Of a stretch of DNA of 27,746 bases, positions 1 to 12,000 are shown piece by piece. The translations under genes were made by a program, and so were the position numbers. The stretch spans positions 1 through 27,746 of the forward strand of contig CAZUAH010000147.1 in assembly GCA_964617665.1 (NCBI GenBank), written 5' to 3'. Below the pieces are notes generated by a model that ran no database searches, had not been told where the DNA came from, and saw only the letters and a program-made list of their open reading frames with translations. The stretch comes from JADHUC01 sp964617665. GTDB taxonomy: Bacteria; Planctomycetota; Planctomycetia; Pirellulales; Pirellulaceae. Each line of letters opens with the position of its first letter. Position 1 is the first letter of the stretch.

Positions 1-3000
1 TCGCTTCCGTCGCATCGCCTGCTTCGACCTTGTAGACAGCGACCCTTGGGGCCAGTTCGTCCGGTCCCTTTTCGCCCATCTTCTCCACAAGTTGTCCAAT
101 CACTTCATGATCGGCCGGGCGAGCCCATGCGATCAGTTGGTGCGGCTCGGAGCCGATGGTCAGCTTTGCCTGCGGCACGGTTTCGCGAAGGATGCGCATG
201 GCTTCGGTCGCAGTGGACGAAGGCACCGTGTACACGATCGCCTGCGGCTCGGTCTCGGGCGGGCCTTTGGTTTCTAGTTGTTCGATGATCGTCTCGATCT
301 TCTTGTGATCGTTGGGGCGCGCCCATGCGATCAGTTGGCTGGTGTCGGCGCCGACGTTCAGCGTGGCCTCGGGCAGAGCCGTCGATAACATCTGGATAGC
401 ATTCTCGGCCGTGGCATGCTGAAGGTTATACACCTTGGCCGTGCGTGCCGATTCGGGCGACTCTTCAATCAACTGCTTGACCAGTTCCTTGATGGTCTCG
501 TGGTCTTTGGGGCTGGCCCAGGCGACCAGTTGCGTTGTATCGGCGCCGAGCGTGAGTCTGGCATCCGGAACCGCCTGCTGCAAGAATCGAACGGAGTAGA
601 TGGCATGCGTTTGGCTCATTCCCTCCAACGCGTAGATGGCGGCCCGCGCGGCCAACTCGGGGTCGGCTTCGATGTCGATTGTCTGGAGGATATCCACAAT
701 CCTCTGGTGGTCCAACGGCTTGGCCCAGGCAGTCAAACGTTTCGGATCTTCGGTGGCAGGCGTGAAGATGGCGTCTGGCAAAGCAGCCTGGAGCACTTCG
801 ATCGCCTCGGCGCCCGAGATATTCTCCAGCACGTATAAGGACGCCTTCGGGGCACGCTCCGGCGGCAATCCCTTGTTCAACTCGTCAACCAACTCCTTGA
901 TCTTCTCGTGATCCTTGGCCGACGCCCACGCGACCAACTGGCCGGGATCGGTACCCACAGTGAATCTCGCTTTCGGGAATGTTTTGATCAGGAAGCTAAC
1001 GGTGTACACAACGTTGCTCGAATCCATGCCTTCCAGTCCATAGATCACGACTGTGGCCGCACTGGCCGGGTCGCTTTCCACGTCGATCTTTTCCAAGATC
1101 GTTTTGATCGTATCGTGGTCCGTCGCACGAGCCCACGCGGTCAGACGCTGTGGGTCTTCGGTATCGACTGTCAATTCCGCCTGCGGGACCGCCGTCTGCA
1201 GCACTTGGGCGGCGCTTGATGCGAGCATGTTCTTCAGAGTGTAGACCACGATCTCGGACGCGGCCTCCTGGCCTAATTGTTCGATCAAACTCTTGATCTT
1301 CTCGTGATCCTTGGCCGACGCCCAGGCGACGACCTGGTCGGCCTCGGCTCCTTGCGCAAATCGCGCGTCCGGGAAAGCTTCCCCCAGAAAGCTAAGCGCG
1401 GCTAAAACGTTCTCGGACTCCATCCCTTCCAGCGTGTAGACAACCGCCCTGGACATCGATTCGGCATCGCCTTCGACATCGATCGTTTCGATGATCTTCT
1501 TGATGGTTTCGTGGTCCTCGGCGATCGCCACAGCCGTCAAGCGTTGCGGATCGTCGATGTCCGCCGTCAATTTGGCGTCGGGTATCGCCAACTGAAGAAC
1601 GTCAAGCGCGCTAGCGGCGGTGATCGACTTCAGCGAGTAAACCGCGACAACCGACTCCGGCTCCTCGTTTATCTTGTCGATCAGCGGCTTGATCTGTTCG
1701 TGTTCCTTGGCCGAAGCCCACGCCACCACCCTTCCCGGCGCGACGCCGATGGTGAATCGAGCTTTGGGAAACGTCTCGGTCAAGAAGCGAACGGCATATA
1801 TGGCGCCGCCGAGGGTCCTGCTTTCCAATGTGTAAACGACAACCGTTGCCGACGAATCCGCGTCGTCTTCAACGTCGATGGTTGTGAGGATCTTCTGGAT
1901 CGCGTCGTGGTCTTCCTGCCGAGCCCAAGCAGTCACCCGATGCGGGTTATCGGCACTCACCGTGATTTCCGCTTGCGGAACTGCGGTTTGCAGGACAATG
2001 GAGGCGTCGGAAGCCGAAATGTTCTCCAGCGAATAAACCACGATCTCGGACGCTGCTTCCTCGTCAAACTGATCGATTATGCTCTTGATCTTTTCGTGGT
2101 CCTTTACCGTTGCCCATGCCACGATTTGGTCCCCTTCAGTGCCCTGCGTGAAACTCGCGTTGGGGAACGCGCTGGACAGGAAAGTAAGTTTGGAGGCGCT
2201 GGTGAGAGCATCCATCCCTTTTATCGTGTAGATCACGGCCGTGGCGACCGAATCAGGGTCGCCTTCCACATCGATTGTCTCGATGATTTTCTTGATCGCC
2301 ACGTGGTCCTCGGCACTACCCACGGCGGTCAAACGCTGCGGGTCGTCGGTATCCGCGGTCAATTTGGCATTCGGTACGGCTGACTGAAGAACCTGTACAG
2401 CGCTGGCGGCCGTGATCGACTTCAGCGAATACACGGCCACGTCAGATTCCGGCTCCTCGGTCATCTGATCGACCAGCGTCTTGATCTCTTCATGGTCTTT
2501 GGCCGAAGCCCACGCGACGACCTGCCCAGGCTGCGCACCGACTGTGAACCGAGCCTTGGGAAACGTGGTGGTCAAGAAACGAACGGCGTAGATGGCACCG
2601 CTGAGGGTCATGCCTTCCAACCGGTAGACAGCGACCGTTGCCGACGAATCGGCATCGTCTTCGATGTCGATGGTCGCCAGGATCTTTTTGATTGTGTCGT
2701 GGTCTTCCTGTCGCGCCCAGGCCGTCAGCCGCTGCGGATTATCGGCGTCCACCGTGATTTCCGCCTGCGGGACCGCCGTCTGAAGGACAGAGGAAGCACT
2801 GGATGCCGAAATGTTCTTTAGCGAGTAGACGACGATTTCCGACGCAGCCTCCTCGCCGAATTGGTCAATCAGCTTCTTGATTTTTTCCTGGTCCTTTGTC
2901 GTTGCCCAGGCCACAATCTGATCGCCTTCGGCACCCAAGGTGAAACTGGCGTTCGGGAACGCGCTGGCCAGAAAACGGAGTTTGTAGTAGCCGGTGCGCG

Positions 3001-6000
3001 TATCCATCCCCTTTATCGTGTAGATCACCGCCGTGGCGGCCGAGTCGACGGCGCCTTCCACGTCGATTGTCTCGATGATCTTCTTGATCGCTCCATGGTC
3101 CTCGGTACTCGCAACAGCGGTCAATCGCTGCGGATCGGCGGTATCTGCGGTCAATTTGGCGTTCGGGACTGCGGACTGAAGAACCTGTACAGCGCTGGCG
3201 GCCGTGATCGCCTTCAGCGAGTACACGGCCACGTCGGACTCGGGCTCCTCGGTCATTTGATCGACCAGCGTTTTGATCTGTTCGTGGTCCTTGGCCGAGG
3301 CCCACGCCACGACCTGTCCCGGTGTCGCGCCGGCCGTAAACCGAGCCTTTGGAAACGCGGTCATCAGGAAGCGAACGGCATAAGCCGTGCCCGAGTAAGT
3401 CATGCCCTCCATCGTGTAGACCACGGCCGTGGACGTTGTTTCGGCATCGCCTTCAACGTCAAGCTCCTGCAAAATGGTGGCAATCGTCTCGTGTTCCGAC
3501 GGTCGCGCCCAAGCAGACAGCCGCAGCGGATCGTCGATGGATACGTTAAGCTTTGCCTGTGGCACAGCCGTCTGCAGGACCTGCGAAGCATCGGCCCCCG
3601 AAATGAACTTCAGACTATAGACGGTCAACTTAGGAGCCCGTTCCGGCGGGGGACCCTGGCTCATTTGGTCGATCAGGTTCTTGATCTCCACGTGATCCTT
3701 CGGTGTGGCCCAGGCGACCACTTGACCTGTTTGGGCACCCGACACGATGCGGGCCTTTGGAAATGCAGTCGTCAGGAAACGAACGGCGTAGGTAGCTCCG
3801 TAGGTGTCCACGCCTTCCAACGTGTAAATCACCGCCGTGGCGGCTGAATCCGCTCCGCCTTCCACGTCGATCACCGCCAGGATCTTCTCAATCTCGGTGT
3901 GATCCTCCTGTCGTGCCCATGCGGTAAACCGCTGCGGATTGTCCGCGTCCACGGTGACATTGGCCTGTGGCACTGCCGTTTGAAGGACTGTGGAAGCACT
4001 CGCAGCCGTGATATTCTGTAACGAATAGACGACGATTTCGGACGCGGCCTCTTCGCCAAACTGGTCGATCAAGCTCTTGATCTTCTCGTGGTCCTTGGCC
4101 GTTGCCCACGCAACGATCTGGTCGCCTTCTGTCCCCTGCACAAAGCTCGCACTGGGGAACGCCCTGTTCAGAAACAGGAGCTTGTCATAGCCGCTGCGGG
4201 CATCCATTCCTTTGATCGTGTAGATCACGGCCTTGGCTGTTGAGTCGACGGTGCCTTCCACATCGATCGTCTCAAGGATCTTCTTGATCGCCTCATGGTC
4301 TTCGGTACTCGCCACAGCCGTCAGACGTTGTGGATCATCGGTATCCGTGGTCAATTTCGCGTTGAGTACGGCCGATTGAAGAACCTGCACTGCGCTGGCA
4401 GCCGTGATCGACTTCAACGAGTACACCGCCACGTCAGTTTCCGGCTCTTCGGTCATCTGGTCGACCAGCGTCTTGATCTGTTCGTGGTCCTTGGCCGAAG
4501 CCCACGCCACGACTTGTCCAGGTTGTGCACCGACTGTGAATCGGGCCTTGGGAAACGTGGTCGTCAAGAAACGCACGGCATAGATGGCGCCAGTGGAGGT
4601 CATGCCTTCCAGGTTGTAGATCACGACCGTCGCCGACGAATCCGCATCGCCTTCGATGTCGATCGTTGCGAGGATCTTCTTGATTGCGTCGTGGTCTTCT
4701 TGTCGTGCCCAGGCGGTCATCCGCTGAGGATTGTCTGCATCCACCGTGATCTTCGCCTGCGGAACAGCCGTCTGGAGCACAGTGGAAGCGTTCGCAGCCG
4801 TGATGTTCTTCAGCGAATAGACGACGATGTCGGACGCGGCCTCCTCGCCAAACTGGTCGATCAAGCCCTTGATTTTCTCATGGTCCTTTGCCGTGGCCCA
4901 CGCAACGATCTGGTCGCCTTCGGTCCCCTGGACAAAACTGGCATTAGGGAACGCCCTGGACAGAAATCGGAGTTTGTAGTAACCGCTGGTGGTATCCATC
5001 CCTTTAATGGTGTAAATCACTGCGTTGGCGGAAGAATCGACGGCGCCTTCGACGTCGATCGTTTCAAGGATCTTTTTGAGCGCCTCGTGGTCCTCGGTAC
5101 TCGCCACGGCCGTCAAACGTTGCGGATCTTCGGTATCCGCGGTCAATTTCGCGTTCGGCACGGCTGTTTGAAGAACCTGCATTGCGTTGGCGGTCGTGAT
5201 CGACTTCAGGGAGTACACCGCCACGTCAGTCTCCGGCTCCTTCGTCATCTGATCGACCAGCGCCTTGATCTGTTCGTGGTCCTTGGCCGAAGCCCACGCC
5301 ACAACTTGTCCCGCATCCACGCCAGCGGTGAACCGAGCCTTGGGAAACGTGGTGCTCAAGAAACTGACGGCGTAATAAGCACCGCTGCGGCTCATGCCTT
5401 CCACGTTGTAGACCACGACTGTCGCCGACGAATCCTCATCGCCTTCGATGTCGATCGTTGCGAGGATCTTTTTGATTGCGTCGTGGTCTTCCTGTCGGGC
5501 CCAGGCGGTGAAACGCTGCGGATTGTCGGTGTCCACCGTGACTTCGGCCTGCGGTACCGCCGTCCGGAGGACAGTCGAGGCATTGGTGGCCGTGATGTTC
5601 TTCAGCGAATAGACAACGATCTCGGACGCGGCCTCTTCGCCGAACTGGTCGATCAAGCTCTTGATCTGCTCGTGGTCCTTTTCCGTCGCCCACGCGACGA
5701 TTTCGTCGCCTGTCGTGCCCTGAACGAAATTTGCTTTGGGAAACGCGTTCGCCAAGAAACGGAGCTTGTAATAACCGGTGCGGGTATCCATCCCCTTGAT
5801 CCTGTAGATCACTGCCTTGGCGCCCGAGTCGGCCGCGCCCTCGACATCGATAGTTGCCAGGATCTTCTTGATCGTCTCGTGATCTTCGGCGCTGCCAAGC
5901 GCGGTCAGCCGTTGGGGATCGGCGGCATCCACCGTCAGTTCGGCGTCTGGGACGGCCGAGCGGAGGACTTGCGATGCGTTGGTCGCCGATATCGATTTCA

Positions 6001-9000
6001 GCGCGTACACGGCAACATCCGTCGGGCGATCGTCGACCAGTTGATCGACCATGGCCTTGATCTCCGCGTGGTCTTTGGCCGATGCCCAGGCGACGATCTG
6101 TCCCGATTGTGGGCCAACCGTGAATCGGGCGTTAGGAAAGGCGCTGGTCAAGAATCGCATTGCATAGATGCTGCCGCTGGAGGTCAGACCTTCCAGCTTG
6201 TACACCACGGCGGTGGATGCCGATTCCACATCTCCTTCGACGTCGATTTCTTGAAGGATGCTGGCGATCATGTCGTGATCTGCCGGACGCGCCCAGACGG
6301 TCAGCCGATTAGGATCGGCGGTCGAGATGTTGATTTCGGCCTTGGGCACGGCGGTTTGCAGCACTTGCCTTGCATCAGTTGCCGAGAGGAAATCCAAAGC
6401 GTACACCGCTACCTTGGGCGCCAACTCGGGCGGTGGCTTTTGGCTCATTTGGTCAATCAGGGACTTTATGTCCAAGTGGTCTTTGGGCGTGGCCCATGCA
6501 ACCAACTGATCGGGTTGAGCGCCGGACACGAAGCGTGCGTTGATGAAGGCCCTGGTCAGGAAGCGAACGGCATAGTAAGACGTATTGGCATCCATTCCCT
6601 CCAACGTGTAGATGACGGCGGTCGCGGCCGAGTCGGCGGCGCCTTCGATGTCGATCTTTTCCAGGATCGTCTTGATGTTCTCGTGAGCCTCGGCAGTGGC
6701 CAGCGCGGTCAAACGCTGGGGATCTTGGGCATCGACGGTCAGTTCAGCGCCTGGCACAGCCGAGCTAAGCACCTGTGAGGCACTGGCGGCCGTAATTGAC
6801 TTCAGGGCATAGACTTCCACATCGGTCGGCGATGCCTGCGTCAGTTGTTCGATCATGGCTTTGATCTGCGGATGATCTTTGGCCGAAGCCCAAGCCACAA
6901 TCTGACCCTCCTCGGCGCCCAGAGTGAAGGTTACTTTGGGGAACAGGTCGGCCAGAAATCGTATGGCGTAGATCGCCCCTCGTGAACTCATCCCCTCCAA
7001 CTTGTAGACCGCAACGGTCGACGCCAGTTGCGGATCGCCTTCGACATCGATCTCCAGCAGGATGTTCTTAATCGCGTCATGCTCCGAAGTGCGAGCCCAT
7101 GCGGTTAGCCGCTGGGGATTGTCAGCATCGGTCGTGAGTTTTGCCTGCGGAACGGCCGTCTGCAGGACGTCGACGGCGTTAGCGGCCGTGGTGGCTTTCA
7201 GATCGTAAACGGCCACCTTGGGAGCCGTTTCGGGCGAAGTCTTGGTTAATTGATCGATGAGAGCTTGGACTTGTTGATGGTCCTTGGTCGAACCCCATGC
7301 GACGACCTGATCGGGCTCTACACCGGGAGAGAAATGTACGTTCGGAAATGCTGTAGTAAGGAATTGAATGACGTAACTGGAGTTGAGCGGATCCACTCCC
7401 TCGAGCGTGTAGATTACTGCCGAAGTTGCGCTGCCGGGAGCCGCTTTCAATTCCTCCAGCATTTGAGCGATCTTTTCGTGGTCGGATTTCGTGCCCCAGG
7501 CGAGGATCGTGCCTGCCTTTGAATCGCTGGATAGGCGGGCGTCTGGAATAAGTTGACCAAGCATCTCCACGGCCACGGCCGGGTCCCCATCGGGGAGCGG
7601 ATACGCTTTGAACTCCTCTTCCCACTGGCCCGGCTTACCGGAGTCGATCTGTTCGATGGCCTCGCTGATTCGTGCTTGGTCCTCCAGCCGTGCCCAGACC
7701 ATCACCTTGCGCGTCTTTTCGTCGATCACCACTTCGACGTCCGGGAACAGCTTCGTGAGCAGTTCCGATACAGCAGCCGGTTCGGCTGATTTCAGTGTGT
7801 ACGCTGCCAACCGCGGGCGCTCGTCGGAAGCGACATCGCCTTCCAGGCGTTTTAGCAACTCGGCGACCCGAATGTGCTCGGTCGGTACGGCCCAAATCGC
7901 TAATTCGCCGGGCTCGGAGTTAGGAAGGACTTGAACGGACGGCAGATCCTCGGACAGTTGGCCAAGAGCCGCTTCGAATCGTCGCTGCTGGGCCGGAGTA
8001 GCGGGATAAATCATCAACGTTCCCCGTTCCTCGGGTGGTGTGCTCGTTTCGTATTCATCGACGACCTTTTTGATGGCATCGTGATCTTCGGGCGTGGCCA
8101 CGACTGTCAGGCGTTTGTTCTCGGCGTCGGCCGTGATTTGTGCATGAGGAACCAACTCCTTCAGCACCGACACCAGATCGTCAGTGGGTTCTCGCGAGAG
8201 AGAGTGAAAACGCAACTCCGGCATGTTGGGCCCGGACGCACCGGGTTGAAGTTGTTCCAGCGTTGCCTTGATTACTTGTTGATCGCCGGGAACGGCCAAC
8301 GCGATCAGGTTGTTCGTTTGAGGATCCAAGCTGAGTTGCGCATCGGGCACCAGATTCTGCAGAAGCGCAAGCGTCGTGTCCGGATTCGCCTTGGTCAGGT
8401 GATAGACTTCGAGTTGTGGCGTGTTCTGCGGCGATGCACCATGCCCGAGTTGTTCTACCGCCTGACGAATCACCTCGTGATCGGTGGGTGTCGCCCAGAC
8501 AATCAGATTCTTGAAGTCGGCGCCGACGGTCAGCTTGGCGTCGGGAACCAGCGGTTGCAGAGTGGACACCAACGTGGCGGCGTCGGTCGCGGTGGTGATG
8601 CCGCGGATGGGATACGGCTGGAATCGCGACTGTTGGTCGCCGGTAGTGCCGGTAATCTGTTCCAACGACTCGGTGATCGATTTCTGGTCTTCCGGTGATG
8701 CCCAGGCCATTAGCCGATTCGTCGTGGGGTCAAGAACGAACTGTTGATTCGGATACAAAGTCTGGAGCATTGACAGGACGCTCGACGGGTCGGCCGATCG
8801 AATGCTGTACACTGCCAGTACGGGTTTTCCCTGGGCCGGCGATGCCTGCTGGAACTGATCGACCGCCGCCTTGATCTTCTCTTGGTCGGCGGGTGACGCC
8901 AGCACCGCCAGACGTTTGTTCTCCGCGTCGGCCGTGACTTCTGCTTCCGGTGCCAGACTTTGGAGGATGGTCACCAGACTATCTGGCGGCTCTTGGTCCA

Positions 9001-12000
9001 AAGGGTACAACTGCAGTTGCGGGGCATCCGGATCGGCCGTGCCTTCAACGTCGATCTTTTCGACGATCGCCTTGATCTTCTCGTGGTCCGCCTGACTTGC
9101 CCAGGCGGTCAGCCGCCGCGGGTTCTCCGCGTCCGCAGTGTACTTGGCGTTCGGGAGTGCCGATTGAAGAACTTCTATTGCGCTGGCCGCAGTGATGGAT
9201 TTCAGCGTGTAGACAGATACCTCTGACGCCGATTTCTGAGATAACTGGTCGACCAGCGTCTTGATCTGTTCGTGTTCCTTGGGCGGCGCCCAAGCCACCA
9301 CTTGCCCTGCCCCGACACCTTGCGTGAAGCGAGCTTCGGGGAACGCGCCGCTCAAAAACGTAAGGGCATAAGAGATGCCGCTGGCGTCGATGCCTTCGAT
9401 CGTGTAGACGACCGCGCTGGACGAGAGTTCCACATCGCCCTCGACGTCGATCTCCTGCAGGATACCGTCAATCGTCTCGTGCTCGGATGCACGTGCCCAG
9501 ACGGTCAGCCGTTTGGGATTGTCTGCATCGACGGTGATGTTCGCTTGCGGTACAGCCGTCTGAAGAATCGGCTCGGCACTGGCGGCCGTGATGGATTTCA
9601 GATGGTAAACAGTCGCTTTCGGTTCCGAATCCGCCGACGGCTTCTGGGCCATCTGCTCGATCAGTGTCTTGATCTGCTCGTGGTCCTTGGAGTTCGCCCA
9701 AGCAACCACCTGGTCAGGCTGAGTTCCGGCCGAGAATCGCGAGTCTGGAAAAGCCGATGCCAGGAACGTCACGATGGGAGTCACATCCAGCAGGTCGGCT
9801 TCTTCCAGCGTGTAAACGACCGCTGTGGATGCCTTGTCTGAACCTGCCTGCAATTCTTCCAGCATCTTGGCGATCTTGTCGTGATCTGCCTTGGTGGCCC
9901 ATGCCAGGATTGTGCCGGCGGTTGAGTCGCTGGTGAATGTCACTTCGGGCAACAACTGCTGGACCGCCTGGAGCGCGACGGTCAGATCGGCGTTCGGTAC
10001 TGAGTGAGCTTTGAAGATTTGCTCCCACTCGCCCGGTTCGCCCGAGTCAATCTGTTGGACGGCCGCGCTGATCCTTGGTTGATCCGCGGGCGGTGCCCAG
10101 ACCATGACCTTCCGGGTCTTTTCGTCTGTGACGACTTCGATATCCGGGAATAGCTTCGTGAGCACTTCGGAAACCGCCGTCGGCTCGGCGGATTTCAGCG
10201 TGTACGCCATCAACTGCGGCTTCTCGTCGAGCGGGACGTCGGCTTCCAGCTGTTTCAGCAGCTCGACAACCTGAAGATGCTCGCTCGGCTTGGCCCAGAT
10301 CGCCAGTTCGCCCGGTTCGGACGTGGGCAGCACCTGGACCGATGGCAAATCTTCGGTCAGCGTTTGCAGCGCCGCCTCGAACCGTCTGCGCTGGGCCTGA
10401 GTCACGGGATACACGGCCAGCTTGCCCTTTTCTTCGGGCGGCGTGCTCGCCTCGAATTCTTCGATCACGCCTTTGATCATTTGGTGGTCATCAGCCGTAG
10501 CCACAACCATCAAACGCTCGTTTTCTGCGTCGGCGGTTACCTGTGCTTGCGGGGCCAAGTTCTGAAGAACAGATACTAGACTGTCCGACGGTGCACGCGA
10601 CAGAGGATGGAACTGCAGCGACGGCGTGTCGGGATCGGTCGCCGCGGGTTGCAGTTGTTCGATCGTTGCCTTGATGACCTGCTGGTCGCCCGGAACGGCC
10701 AGCGCGATCAGGTTGTTCGTGTTCGAGTCCAGCGTGAGTTGCGCCTCGGGCACCAGCGTCTGCAACAGCGTAAGCGTGGCGGCTGGATCGGCTTTGGTCA
10801 GACGATAGATCTCCAGTTGCGGAGTCTCCATCGGCGACGCACCGGTCAGTTGTTCCAGCGATGCCTTGATTGACGCTTGGTCATCGGCCTTTGCCCAGAC
10901 CAACAGGCGTTTGCTCGTCGAGTCGAGCAAGATCTGCTCGCCCGGATAGAGCTGCTGGAGCATAGTCAGGACGCTGGTCGGATCGGCCGACTTGATGGGA
11001 TACACGGTCAGTTCCGGCTTGCCCTCTGCCTGGACGGCCTTTTGAAACTGATCGACCGTGGCCTTGATCTTCTCGTGGTCGGCGGTCGTAGCTACCACCA
11101 CCAGACGTTTGTTCTCGGCATCCAGCGTGATCTGGGCTTTGGGTGCCAGGTTCTGCAGAATCTCGGTCAAATTGGCCGGTGGTGCCTCGTCGAACGCATA
11201 GAACTGCATCTGGGAAGCATCCGAACCGGCCGCTGCCGATTCGAGAGTTTCCAGTGCCTCGGTGATGGTGTCGTGGTCTTTGGTGACGGCCACGGCAATC
11301 AAGTTCTCGCTCTTTGCATCGAGCGACAACTGGGCTTCCGGCACAAGCTGCTGCAGCAGAGCCAAGGCGGATGTCGCATCGGCCGACTTGATCGGATATA
11401 CGGCCAGATTCGCCTCGCCATCATCCGGCGTCGCCTCTTCGTATTTCTGGATGATCGCCTTAACGGTCTCGTGGTCCGCAGGGGTTGCCAGTACGACCAG
11501 ACGCTTGTTATCCGCTTCGACCGTGATATTCGCCTTGGGCGTCTGGGTTTGCAGGATCGAAACCAAGTCGGCGGGCGGCCCCCTCGGGAGGGCATAGAAC
11601 TGCAACTGGGGAGATTCCGGGCCAGCTGCGGCAGTTTGGAGCGTATCGAGCGTTTTCTTGATAATCTCGTGATCGCTTGGTACAGCGATGGCCGTCAAAT
11701 TCTCGCTATTTGTGTCCAGCGTTAGTTCGGCGTCGGGTACCAGCTTCTGCAGCACGGTCATTGCCGACGTGGGATCGGCATCCTTGATCGGATACACGAC
11801 CAATTCGGCTTCCTCGTCAGATGGCGAACCCTCTTGGAACTTCTCGATGATCGACCTGACGGTCTCCTGGTCCGTTGGCGTGGCCAGTACGACCAGCCGT
11901 TTGCTCTCCGAATCCACCGTGATTTCCGCCTTGGGTGCTTGCGCCTGCAGGATTGACACCAAGTTGGCTGGTGGCTCGTCGTCGCATGCGTAGAACTGCA

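Noticed and set aside
1511..3847. Plus-strand frames of 290, 109 and 328 codons
   Set aside because: Same antisense shadow of the repeat array, with Arg-Asp-Arg-Leu type low-complexity products and the same periodicity.
4295..6778. An 827-codon plus-strand open frame
   Set aside because: It lies antisense to the giant repeat gene and its His/Arg/Asp/Gly-rich, low-hydrophobicity periodic product mirrors the module repeats. It follows from the biased codons of the real frame; no ribosome site or known domain.
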